Positions 1 through 41,572 of a stretch of 64,000 bases of DNA are shown here, piece by piece (within the stretch, counting starts at the first letter, position 1; every line of letters starts with the position of its first letter). This DNA is from Mycteria americana (Eukaryota > Chordata > Aves > Ciconiiformes > Ciconiidae), in contig NC_134365.1 in the NCBI RefSeq assembly GCF_035582795.1, positions 74,009,635 through 74,073,634 of the forward strand, given 5' to 3'. The translations under genes and the position numbers were made by a program. The notes beneath the pieces were generated by a model. The model was given only the letters and a program-made list of their open reading frames with translations, did no database searches and was not told the origin of the DNA.

Positions 1-673
1 CTTCTTGGTGGCTTATACAACTCTTCTGTTCATCTGTAGAATGCTGGTGACAAGGAACCCTGGCTTTTGTCTGTACCTCAGAGACAAGTGGTTTGTACTT
101 GACAGAGCTGATTTCTTTTCTGTGGCAGAGCAATGCACATTTAAATTGGGAATTCTTCACTTTGTCTTGGGGCCTGTAAAAGTCTTGTATTGCTTAGTAG
201 CACTCTGAAGGTGATAATCCGTTTATCAGTTCATTAAATAACGTTTAAAATAGCCAATAGGAATTGGCATTTCCTCTGTCAAAACGACATCTGTGAACAA
301 TTAGTCACTACTATGCAACAAAAAAAGTACGTCCAGCAACTGGATGTCTCCAGAAATCACATGATCATAGTGTGTTCCTAGAATTGGCCTTTAGAATACT
401 GTAAGAATAGCCTGTTCAGTAGTCATTTATACTATGGCTGCAGTTCTTGAAGATATATTTGTCTGTGAATGAATTAAAATCTTGGGTCTCCAAATTCTGT
501 TCATTTCAGTTGTTATCCTTCCATAATCTTGAAGTGGTGTTTATCCAATAGGATTCTACAAGACTAAAGTAATGTAGTAACATATATTACTTTTCACCAA
601 TAATTTTATTGTCTTAAAGTCAAAATCTATTGATGACTGTATTCACTCATTATGATTTCTGTTTCTTTACAAG
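1..673 (+). other. PYROXD1: PYROXD1 intron 1, 3' part
   Basis: AT-rich intron sequence up to the AAG acceptor before exon 2. Reading frames here are short and not protein-like. I see no other element. Confidence 0.8.
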
Positions 674-14701
<14,028 letters not shown>

Positions 14702-15055
14702 ACAAAACCCCATTTCCATTTTGTATAAAGTTTTGACACTGAGTAATATAGCTTATAAAACTGTTTCCTTGGGATTACCAGAAATGAGGGATAAATGTAA
14801 TTCCTTATTAAGATTTTGTGTTGATCTTATCAAAATACTGACCGGCAAATTAAATCTGTGTAGAAATGCAGCAACAAAGGCAAGTGGATTAGTCTTGGCA
14901 AAGAGTTTTTGTCTAGATTAGATGAGCGTATGAGAACAGGGTTATAACAGTCTTAAAAAGTGGGCTTCTCTGTGCTGTTAAGATAGCACTGCATTCATTT
15001 CAATGCTAGGTAGCCTTTACTTTTTAAAAGTAAATAAAACATGCTAAATCCCGTG
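14702..15055 (+). other. PYROXD1: PYROXD1 3' UTR
   Basis: AT-rich sequence from the stop codon to just past the first AATAAA. Its end is inferred from that signal. Confidence 0.6.
15033..15038 (+). terminator. PYROXD1: PYROXD1 candidate poly(A) signal
   Basis: AATAAA about 330 bases after the stop codon, the first canonical hexamer in the 3' flank. Confidence 0.6.
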
Positions 15056-17304
15056 CCTGCCTCATAGCTCCCTTCTTCCCCAAACCATGCATAATTCACC
15101 TGCCATGGTTACCAGAGCCCAGTTTCCCCATGGCTTACTGCCACGCATGTTCCTCATCCCAACCAGCAAGCCACTCTTGTGAGCCAGGATGCCGTGATGT
15201 GATGGTGCTGCCCTCCGGACTTGGGCGGTGTGAGTATTGGCTAGGGTGGGAAAGCCTCTGCTTCCTAAAACCACTTGCTCAGGTGCATGTTCACAAGGCA
15301 GGCGGGTGGTGCGTTACCGTCCCACTAGGGCCCCTCCGCTGCCCAGACCTGCGAGTACGTGCCGCAGGTTTCCAGACTCCTATTCCAGCTAACGGGGCCA
15401 TCTCTGTTGAGCTGGCTCAGATTAGCAGAGGACATCTTTAGGACACAGGGCGCTCAGAGCTCTCACTACCTGGAACGTGGTCTGCAGATACATGGCATGA
15501 TGGATGCTTTATCTTCCCTCCTTTTTTTTATTTTTTTTCCCCATAAGTTTATTTCTGAAATAAATGTATTTTCTACTCAGCTAAGTACAGAACACACAAA
15601 CTTTGAACAGTGAAAGCCAGGGTGAGATGTCGGTTGACAGCAGCTTTTTTACTGCTTGTCACTTCAGCTATTCAGCTAGTGGGGTAGAGCTGCCCTGGTG
15701 CCTCCTGTCTGGTCTTCAGCAGGAACAACGTGCAGCGTGCTCCAAGGAAAGGCTAATGCAACAGCACTGGTGGATGGCACCTGCAGGGGTCTTCCCTGTC
15801 AAGAGCCTGTGGAGCAGGCTGCTGTGTCCAGACTACATGGTAGATGGTGCTGGATGCTGTTTTGAATGCAAGTCCCATATGCCGATGGGATTCTCAACAG
15901 ACAACTGTTACTAGTCGCTTAGTGAAAATGTTCGTGGGGACTATGTGTCTTGGCCACTTTCTGCCCTCTCCTCGTTCCCACTGTCATGCATGTTGGTTCC
16001 AGGAAGGAATTTTTGCGGGTACTAAACTCCAATTTGACTTGCGGTAACTAGTGACAAAATACCTACTATTCAGTTGCAAATGGGGGTTTAAGCTGTTTGT
16101 TTTCAATCATAACTAGCTCCCTGGCTCTATGCTTAGTTATGCAAGATGCACTTTAATAATAGTGATGTGTACATACAGGCTTGCTTCAATCAAGTTCCTC
16201 CTTTTTTAGTTGCTAGGCATAATTTAGTGCCTAGATGATAAAGCCCAACAATTTAAGCTATTCCTTAATGTCCTCTCTGTATTCCATAGTGCCGTCTGTG
16301 GACATAGGTTGTTTCATACTGGCTTTTGGTTTTGTTCTACAACTGCTACTTGGGAGTTGCTGTTTATTTAGGGTCAAACTGGGAACAGTTTGTTGTACTC
16401 TACTAAATGCAAAGTTGGCAGTACATACTGAGAATTCCCAGAAAATCACTCTAATTAAAGAGAATGACTGTTTAATTAAATGAATGAATGCCGCTTTTGG
16501 CAAAGGTTTCAGTTAAAATGATGGGTGAAATACAAAGCTTTTGTCACTGACAAGATTCTACTAGAAAAATAAAGATGGAGAGCATGTTCTTAATCATGGT
16601 GTGGTTTATATTTAAGTTGGTATACATCTGAATGTGGGGTGGGGAGAGAACCCAAAATGAAACCTACTGGAACTTACATTTATAATGAGTTTGAACTTGC
16701 CTTACTGATCACTGGTGCTAAGATCTTAAAAAAAAAATAAAAAAACCTCTAATCTAGCATTCAACCTTGTGTGTGCCTAAGCAATGCTTGAAGTCGGCAG
16801 TAGCTGCTGGGTCTTTACCACTCTGGCACACAGTTACTTGTTTCTGGAAACTGATGGGTCATCAAAGGAAGTCAACAGGTGTATAGTTCTACTTCACGTA
16901 CAGTTTTAAATATTCTCCCTGCTAAAATGGGAGGGAGAAAAAGTCTGTAGCTGAAGATTTTCTTTAGTCCATAGATGAGGTGGTGACAGCGTAGAATAGC
17001 TGCACTTCAGCTAGCAGGATGTGGTGTCCTACATTACAGGCTGCGTTAGGCACTTTGTTGCACTTAATTACACAATACAGAAAGTAGGACTGAGCAAATA
17101 AAACAATGTTGATGCACGTTAAATAACCAATTTCAGAGAATATTGATTTATTTATATAACCGTAAGTACCTCTTGATTGGGAAAAGTAGGAATGGAAAAA
17201 AGCTTCTACTAAGCCCTCCATTGCAAAAGAACTGAAGCTTTTGACATACCCTGGCACTTGCCTGTACTGAAAAACATCAGCTGTTCTGACCTCTTCAAGC
17301 ACTC
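15056..17304. other. Intergenic, no gene recognised
   Basis: Between the PYROXD1 poly(A) signal and a CR1 tail. The part from about 15060 to 16050 is richer in GC than its surroundings and holds overlapping frames of about 100 codons on both strands. None resembles a known protein, and I see no matching splice signals. Confidence 0.5.
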
Positions 17305-17523
17305 CTTCAGGTTTATTTCAATGTAAGAACATTGTTACAGTGAGAACAATCAATCACTGGTACAGCCTCTGCAGGGCAGCAGTAGAGTCTTCATCACAGG
17401 AGGTTTTCAAGATGCAAGTGGAGAGGGTGCTGATAATCTCACCTAAGCTCCCTTTCCCACAAGAGGTTGGACCAGATTGTTCAAGGTCCCTTCCCACCTG
17501 GGCTGTCCTGTGATTCTGTGTTG
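17305..17523 (+). mobile_element. CR1 LINE 3' end, truncated
   Basis: The sequence matches the CR1 3' tail. It has a GGTTGGACCAGAT-like stretch, then CCCTTCCCACCTGGGCTGTC, and ends in the GATTCTGTG octamer type of CR1 termini. It is heavily 5' truncated and moderately diverged. The left edge is approximate. Confidence 0.8.
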
Positions 17524-19419
17524 TCTGAACATGGAACAGTGCTAAGCCACATGGTTTGCTCCTTGTTTGGAAAAGAGTATCACTTTCCTCAAGTCTACTT
17601 ACTGGATGAAAGTGAGCCTGCCATTATTAATGAAGCTTTTCCTTTTATATAATTAGTCAAATGTAAATATTAAGAAGGCAACAGTGTTCTAGCAACTTCT
17701 TGAAGTGCACATGAGAGAAGGGAGGTCACATGGTTCTAGGTTGAGATCAGTCTCAAAGGGTAATTTCCTGGTTACTGCATTTATCCCAACGACATTTTAC
17801 AGTCCTGGAATTAGGGGCTCAATATACCTCATCTTCTAGTTCAGAAGAAATTAGAGGGGAAATCCAGAACCCTGAGGGGCAAGGAAAGGACCACTCGCTC
17901 TTATTTGTAACTTTCCTGGGGTTCAAAGATTCTTTTTAATATGTAGCATAACCACAACAGCTGCATTTCTGAGATGAAGCACTGCTTAAAGGTTAAGCAT
18001 AAACAAACCCAAAGCTCAGCAGTTGTTGCCGCTCAGGAACTGAAAGTGTGGACAGAGCTGCTCTTCAGGCCTTTTCCCTCAACCCAGCTATTCTTGCTCC
18101 CAGCCCTGACAAACACAAGTAGAACTGAAAGCACCACATTCTCAGTAGCAGCAAAAGGCCTTATTGGTTACCAAACACTAGGATTTCAGTAGTAGCTTGT
18201 TTTTCCCAACTCATCAAGGTAACAGAGCTCAAGCATTCTCTTTATCATCTATCCCTTTGAACACGGGAAGACCTTAGCGTACTAGGTGAAATCTCAGGTC
18301 CTGACAGTGTTCAACGTCGAATACAATTTTTCTGCCTTTCCAGTAAAAAAAAGAAGAAAAAAAAAAGTATCAGTTTCAATCTAATTCCAAACCTCAAAAT
18401 TAAAATTCTACCATAACTTCTGAATTATCAAATTCCCACTACTTGTGAAACATCTTAAAACCAACTTCTGTCTTCTGTTCTACTTTGTAATCCCAAGTGA
18501 TTTTTATAATCTTTCTTCTCTTGACTGTTACGGTTTTGACTAAGCTTGCATTGAACCTGTGTGTTAAGGAGAAACACACTCAGTGTTCACCCAGACAGGT
18601 ATTTAATTGCCGTTGGGATAAGGTGAGGTAAGAACCTTTGCAGCAGTAAGCACTGGCTCTCTCTTACCTTGATAGAACCAAGACATTACGTGAAAGGAAG
18701 CGTAGGTGAGTCAAAAGAGACAGGATGCTCTTTAAAGTGGTGGAGACACACTACTTCAAGCCACAGGCAAGCAGCAATACTCTCCTATAGTTGCTTTCTC
18801 TTTTCCTTTTCCCCAAAAAACAGGAACATAAGCAAACAGATAGGTGGAGTAGCAAAGTTAAGAGACTAGAATTGAGAAACCTCCCAAATATTAAGTTTAA
18901 GGTAGCCCACATTTAGGGCTTAAAGTATGCAACTTCCCATGCAGTCATGTTCTAGCGCTTAGAGAGCAGAAGAGTATTTTTTAGGACAACCAGATTCACT
19001 TCTAATTAGAATACAGATCTGTAGTTGGAATAGAAGCCAATTCAACAGGGGAAGGAGGGAAAAAAAAGGAGAGAGCAGTATTTCTTCAGTGGTGTTTTTT
19101 TCTGTATTTCTCATATAAAGTATAACTTTTACAAAGGGAACAGCTGAGATCAAGTTGTCTTGGTTTTAAGTATAAATTTAGGTACTTCTGAAAAGCACAG
19201 AAGAGATAATTTTCTCTTTGAATAACAAGCTAGAGAAATGCAGTTCTAAGAGCAACAGATGTATTTTAAAGGGATAAATACATGTAGTATTTCACAAAAA
19301 TCTCTACAAGTCAGAAGTAGTGCAATGTTGTAACAATGCCCTGTTGAAATTCTTCTCTAAAGTACACTCAAGTACTCAAATATGATGTAGTAGGTGGAAG
19401 TATTGCAGAAAAGGGCCAC
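17524..19419. other. Intergenic, nothing recognised
   Basis: AT-rich sequence between two CR1 copies, with only short reading frames, A-rich runs near 18345-18366, and no clear element. Confidence 0.5.
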
Positions 19420-22236
19420 ATCTCTGCTCAAAACTGCAGTAATGGTGATGTCCACCTGGGCTGGAACAACCACCCCGGCACTGCAGAGGCTTTGACCCAC
19501 ACACAGCTCCAGAGGAAGGGTGCTGCAGCAGCCCAGGTCTCCAGATGTCCGATGTCTCTCCCTGGAGCTGGCAACAGCAGCCTCAGCAGGGGGAGCTGTG
19601 CACTGGTTGCAGTGCCGAGTGGCTGCATGAAGGAGCTGCAGGAAGAGGCGAGTAGCCTGCGTAGCAGCCAGGAGGAGGAACAGGCAATGGCAGGGTCTTC
19701 ACAGAGACGCTGCAGAGCTAAGGACCACCCTGGTGCTGTGCTGCAAAGGAGGGAAAACCTTGAGACTACCCTCACAGGAGCAGTGGATAGAGACTCCCAC
19801 AGGAGGGAAAGCTGGAAACCTCTTGCTTCCAGCGACACAAAAGGGCTTTTCCCACCTACAGCTCTGCCGTTGCAGAGTAGGTACAGTGCCCCAAGAAAGA
19901 CAAGGATGATGACTCCACCAAGGAATGCATGATACCAGCTGGACGTGAGCCATGTGTTCACGCAATGAAGAAAAGGAAGAGAAGAGTTACCAGAGAATCT
20001 CTCCTGTGGGGGACAGAGGCCCTCATTGACTTGGAGAAATTGACAGGTTTGTTTCTTACTAGGTGCCCAGATCCCAGATGTTGCTCCGTGACTGTGCAAT
20101 TCAGAATTTTAAACTCAACAGAGAAGTGAGAAAAACATAGAACCACTACCCTGGACCTCAGGAGAGCAGATTTCGGCTTGTTCAGGGATCTGCTTGTCAG
20201 GATCCCTGGGAGACTGCCCTGGAAGGCAAAGGGGCTCAAGAAAAGCTGCTTGATTTCCAAACCACAACCTCCTCAAAACACATATAGTCTATTCCTATGT
20301 GCAGAAGGTCAAGCAAGGGTGGCAGAAGGCCAGCATGGGTGAACAGAGAACTCCTCAGCTAGCTCAAACACAAAAAGGAGGCTGGAGGTACAAGATATCC
20401 AGAACAAATAGAGACATTGCCTGAACACACAGGGAAGGAGTTAGAAAAGTCAGTGCTCAGCTAGAGGTGGAACTAGCACAGGATACAAAAAGCAGTAAGA
20501 AGAGCTTCTGTAAGTACCTTAGCAGCAAAAGGAAGGGTAAGGAAAGTATGGTCCCACCGCTCAGAGGAATAGAGGACACAGGACATGGAGAAGACTGAGG
20601 TACTCACGGTTTTTGCCTCTTTTTCACTGGTAAGGTTTGCCCTCAGACCTCCCAGGTCCCCAAGCCTACTTGCAGTCCATGGGAGTAAAGCAGTAGAGGA
20701 AGGTGGAGTTACAGATCACTTAAGCCAATTGGCTGCACACAAATCCACAGGACTGGATGGGCTGCACTGAGGGATGCTGAGGAAGCTAGCTGAGGTCAGT
20801 GCAAGACTATCACTTCTGAAAGGACCTGGAGACTGGGGGAGGTTCCTGACAACTGGGCAAAGGCAAGTAACTCACCCGTCTGCAAAAAGGAGGGTCTAAG
20901 GAGTTACATGCCAGTCAGCTTCACCTCAGCCCCCAGAAAACTTAAGGAGCTAATACTCCCAGAAGACATCTTCAGACAAATGGAGGTGATTGGGAACAGC
21001 CAGCTAGATCTACCAGAAGCAAAGCATACCTCATCAACCAGACTGAGATAACTGCCTGTGTGAATAAGGGGGTAGCAATGGATGTTGTATACCTTGACTT
21101 TAGCAAGGCTTTTGACATGATCTCCTATAATTTCCTTACAGCTAAAAGTATCAGTGAGATATAGACTGGATAAATGCACAACAAGGTAGGTAGAAAATTG
21201 TCTGGACCACCTGGTTCAAAGAATTGGGATCTGTGGTACGAAGTCCAACTGGTAGCCATTTACTAGTGGCAACGCTCACAGATCAATACTGGGGCAAATA
21301 CAAGTTAGGGTCTTCACTAACAATCTGGATACAGGGATGGAGCGTGCTCCAGCCAGTCTGCAGACGATACCAAGGTTGGGAGAGCTGTTGATACACTGGG
21401 GGAGCAGGGCTTCTATTCAGAGGGACCTAGACAGGCCAGACACATGGGCTGACAGGGACCTCTAAGTTAAAGACAAAAGCAAAGTCCTGCACCTGGGATG
21501 GAGTAACACCATGCAACAGTTCAGGCTGGGGACAGACTGGTTAGAAAGTAGCTTTGCAGAAAAGGACCCAGATTCCCGGTAGATAACAAGCTGAACATGA
21601 ATCGGCAGTGTGCCTTTGCAGCACAGACAACAACTGCATCATAGACTACATTAACAAGAATGTAACCAGCAGTTTGGGGAAAACGACTCTTTCTGGGTGT
21701 TCAGCACTTGCAAGATTACAGCTAGAGCACTAGGTTAAGTTTTGCACTTCCCAGTAAGAGAAACACACTGATACACTGGACTGACTGAGTCTAGCAGAGG
21801 GCTACCAAGCTGCCTAGGTGCTCAGAGAGGAGAAACAGAGAACTGGATTTCTTCCAGATTAAAAAAGAAAGCTAGGGAGGGAGGAGGTGGAGTGATTGTT
21901 GTGATCTTGCTGTTGTCTTCAACTACCTAATGGAAGAGCATAGCAGCAATGGGGCCGGACTCTTCTCAGAAGAACACAGTGATAGGACAAAGAGACAACA
22001 AACAAGTTGTAACACAGGAGATAACAATTGGCTCTAAGAAATATCCTTTTTTCTTTTTTTGGTGGTCAAATACTGGAACAGGTGCTGAGAAGGGTTGTGG
22101 AATCTCCATCCTTGGGGACGGTCAAAACTTAACTGGACATAGCCCTGAGCACCCTGTTCCAACTGGACCTGCTTTGAGCAGGAAGTTGGACCAGATAATC
22201 TCCGGAAGTCCCTTCCAGCCTGTGTGATTCTGCAAT
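19420..22236 (+). mobile_element. CR1 LINE, about 2.8 kb, decayed ORF1 and ORF2
   Basis: This is a long CR1 copy in + orientation. The 5' part (19420-20000) resembles CR1 ORF1: a frame of 146 codons at 19492-19932 contains a MKELQEEASSLRSSQEEEQ stretch typical of its coiled region. From about 20100 the sequence follows ORF2. At about 21089-21120 the reverse-transcriptase motif VYLDFSKAFD is still legible. The 3' end near 22200-22236 has the CCCTTCCAGCCTGTGTGATT tail. Frameshifts and stops break ORF2 throughout, so it cannot move. It lies between the 3' ends of PYROXD1 and RECQL. The left boundary is approximate. Confidence 0.85.
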
Positions 22237-22432
22237 AGTGTTACTATACACTACACTTCCAAAAGAGTTAAAAAGGCAACACAGTAATTATTTACATTTT
22301 GTAGTCACTGTTGCATCATAAGATATGCAACAGTTATTTTGATATGAAGCATTTTTCCCTTGACTACTAGACTTTTTCTAGATTTGAGGGTTTTAAATAT
22401 GTTGGGTTTTTGTATTTTCCCTGTTGTTTCTT

Positions 22433-22438
22433 TTTATT
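22433..22438 (-). terminator. RECQL: RECQL candidate poly(A) signal
   Basis: TTTATT on the + strand is AATAAA on the - strand, about 110 bases past the RECQL stop codon. A 3' UTR this short is plausible but not proven. Confidence 0.55.
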
Positions 22439-22545
22439 AAAAAAATGCACAAAAAATACAATTACTAAAACACAAACTGAACTTACACACTGCCTTGTCC
22501 ATGGAGAAGCAAACATGATCAGATCCTAAATATAGTCTGTGAAAC

Positions 22546-38856
<16,311 letters not shown>

Positions 38857-38913
38857 CTTTGGAGATTAGAGAACGTTATCCTTAGGAGACCTTATTTAAC
38901 CAAGCAACTGTCA
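38857..38913 (-). other. RECQL: RECQL 5' UTR part of the first coding exon (predicted)
   Basis: Sequence between the ATG and a TTCTTAG acceptor on the - strand. It implies a non-coding first exon upstream, in the CpG island. Confidence 0.55.
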
Positions 38914-40842
38914 CTAAGAATAAAACAGGATAAATTAAAAAAAAAATTTAAAAAGACAAAAATTATTTCATGAGTAATCCTTCTAAACTTAGAACAAATT
39001 TACCACAAGAGATTCTTCGTTAATATAGGAGGTGTTAAAATAACAGTTTAAGTACTGGTTCATTTAATTTGCCTATATAAATATGCCCAACTAGATGACA
39101 ACACACTTTTTCCCATCTGCAAAAGGGGCAGATACCAAGTCACAACCAATTCCTAAGTTATAGCTTGCCAGCCTTCTAAATGAAACCAAGTGAATTTTGA
39201 CCAAGTTATAAATTTTCCATGAGAGGCATGGTCTAATATAGACCAGTCATTCACCTACCTTTGACCTATTTTTTTTTTGTCTCTTCAAACATTATTTTAC
39301 AGAAAAGTCTGAACAAATTATATTGTGCCCCTTAGAAAATAGTCACCATAACTACTTTTGGAGGAAATAGAAAAGTCATTCGGTTCAGAGAAGGGGGACT
39401 GGTTTTGACTAGACCATCAGTGAGATGAACTTAGAATCCTATTTATTGGCTAATTTTTTGAACAACATTCTTTGTCATATTATATTCTAACAATAAAAAA
39501 CTCAAGAAACTTGATATTCTCTCACCCTTCTTGAATTCAGGACTATTTATTATATACATGGGAGCCAAATCTGAGGAAAGGTGAAAGGGAACAAATTCAG
39601 CGGACTCTCACTATAAGCTGATCGTAACATAACGAATATTTTACGGCATTCCTATAAATGGGGGAAATATATATATAAAAAAGAACGTGTGAATAAAACA
39701 CTGACTTTGCTAGAAGAGGTTATAATTAAAAGTTATAAGTTAAAGGTGCACACTTCAGAAGGAAGTTGATTATTGTACAAGATAACTCAGCAGCATCCAG
39801 GTCACCCACATAATTCGAGTTACACAGTTCTGTCTTTATACCACCTGCCACTCGCACAAAAGTATTTGGAAATATTAGTCTCCCCAAAGTACATAGCAAC
39901 CAGGGACATCCAGAAAAATCAGTAGCTACGGCACAGACACCCTGTAAATGCAATATGCTACTTCTACTCCCCCCGTAAACACAATCCTCACAAATATCAC
40001 TAGGCTGATAGCTCTGGAAACATAAGCCATTTTCTTATCCAAGGAGTGGGAAGAGAATGAAAATTACCCATGAAAGTTTCCCTATATGCTGCTAAAGCTC
40101 TGCAAGGCTTTAATTTAGCTCCTGTCTCTAAAAGAAGTAGCTCAGCATACCTTATAATTGATTCTATACCACCACTGCCAACAAAGACCCCCAATTATCA
40201 TTTGACTCCTCAAAAATGCAGCTCCTAAGAAACTGAATAATGATGAACTCATATCTCAAACCAGAGTAGACAAAAGGCAAGCGGAAGCATCTTGCCCTTT
40301 AGGCAGTTTTACCCCACTGTAAAAACAGCTGAATTCCTGTGAATTCACCCCATCACAGCCTTTTCTAAATACCCCACTAGTGGGGAAAGAAAGGCCTCTA
40401 AGCGCACGCTGGACATGCCTAAAACAGACAGTTTAGTAACCAGCGTCACTTTCCATCCTGCACAGAACTGACTCGGTGCCCTAGCACTGGAAGCTTTCTT
40501 ACCCCACCTTCTATCCAGCCTCCAAATTAACGCTCTTCAGTCCCAACTCTAAGAAGTGAGTGGTGGTAATGAAGCATTATCAAACCAAGAACCCTTAAAA
40601 ATTAGGGAATAAAACCAACGATAATTGCAAAAGCACGGCGTATCATTTTAGTAGTAAAAATCCCCCATCCAGCCATAAAACCCTGAGAAACCACCTTAAA
40701 AAAAAACCCTCATTAAGAGAGGAAAAAAAAAAAGCGCCAAACCGGCAGCAGGGAGATATATTTACAGCGGCCGTTTCAGCATCCGTCACCTGCGAGCCGA
40801 ACACAAGCCGCGGGCACGAAACGCAGGGAGCGCCCGCCTCAC

Positions 40843-41060
40843 CGAGGCGGCCCCACGCCCCCAGCGGCCCGTGACGGAGCCGTCCCGGCCAGGCAGGGAA
40901 GCCACCTGCCCGGCGGGCCGGAGAGCGGAGCGGGGGCGGGCAGCACCGCGGAGGAGGGGCGGGCCGGAGGCCGCTGGGGCCACACAGGCGGAGGAGGAGG
41001 CGGCCGGCGGAGGCGACCGGCAGACCCCTGCCGCTGGCGGCCGCGGCCTCCGCCACGGCT
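40843..41060 (-). other. RECQL: RECQL non-coding exon 1 (predicted, 5' end uncertain)
   Basis: In the CpG island, a CG|GTGAGG donor on the - strand ends at 40843. Joined to the acceptor at 38914 it gives a transcript whose upstream frames stop before MSAVAV, so it adds no N-terminal extension. The transcription start is not visible; another GTGACG donor lies near 40790. Confidence 0.4.
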
Positions 41061-41350
41061 CATCACCCCCTTCCACCCGCACGACGGTTACAGCCCTGGC
41101 GCGCGCCGCCCCCGCCCCAACGGTTAGTGCCGGGGCGCGCGCTCCCGCTCCGCCCCCGCGCTCCCGCGCGCCGGCACCGCGACTGCCCCCCACTCCCACC
41201 TGGACAGCCGGCTCTCAGGCCCCGCCCCCTCCCGGTTCCGCCTCTTCCGCTGCCGGCTTCCCTCAGCCAATTGTCAAGAGAGAGCGAGAGCGAGGGTGAC
41301 CACGTGCATCTCCTCTCCCCCAATCAGCAGCGGCTCCGCGAGGCTCCCGC

Positions 41351-41368
41351 CTGCTTTAATAAAAGCAG
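41351..41368. promoter_or_regulatory. Palindromic TTTAATAAA (TATA-like) element
   Basis: Arms CTGCTTT and AAAGCAG (7 bases each, exact inverted repeat) surround AATA. The core can be read as an AT-rich TATA-like box on either strand. It is the only AT-rich stretch in the core promoter and lies about 190 bases before the GOLT1B ATG. Confidence 0.5.
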
Positions 41369-41422
41369 AGAGGCGGGCACTGACATGGGAGGGGGCGCAG
41401 CCGCGCGAACAACGCGGCTGTT

Positions 41423-41445
41423 GATTGGCGCCGGCCCCGCCAATC
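41423..41445. promoter_or_regulatory. GOLT1B: Inverted CCAAT-box pair (NF-Y-type)
   Basis: Exact 8-base arms GATTGGCG and CGCCAATC are separated by 7 bases. Each arm holds a CCAAT box, in opposite directions. It sits about 100 bases upstream of the GOLT1B ATG, a usual distance for NF-Y sites. Confidence 0.65.
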
Positions 41446-41547
41446 GGCGCCCCCCTTTCACCCGGCGGCGAGGCGAAGGGGGCTGCGTGTTTCCGGAAGA
41501 CGTGGCCGTTGCAGCTGCCGCTTCTCCGCCGCGCGCCCGCCGCCACC

Positions 41548-41572
41548 ATGATCTCCCTCTCAGACACCCAGA
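41548..41572 (+). CDS. GOLT1B: GOLT1B coding exon 1
   Basis: 25 bases: MISLSDTQ plus the first base of Lys9. GTAAGC donor. Strong Kozak context GCCGCCACC-ATG-A. Confidence 0.97.

Noticed and set aside
19428-20099. 223-codon - strand frame, longest in the window
   Set aside because: It is the antisense of the CR1 ORF1/ORF2 region and has no homology I recognise.
41064-41066. Upstream ATG on the - strand as an N-terminal extension of RECQL
   Set aside because: Spliced from 40843 to the exon at 38913, the frame reaches TAA within eight codons and does not reach MSAVAV.
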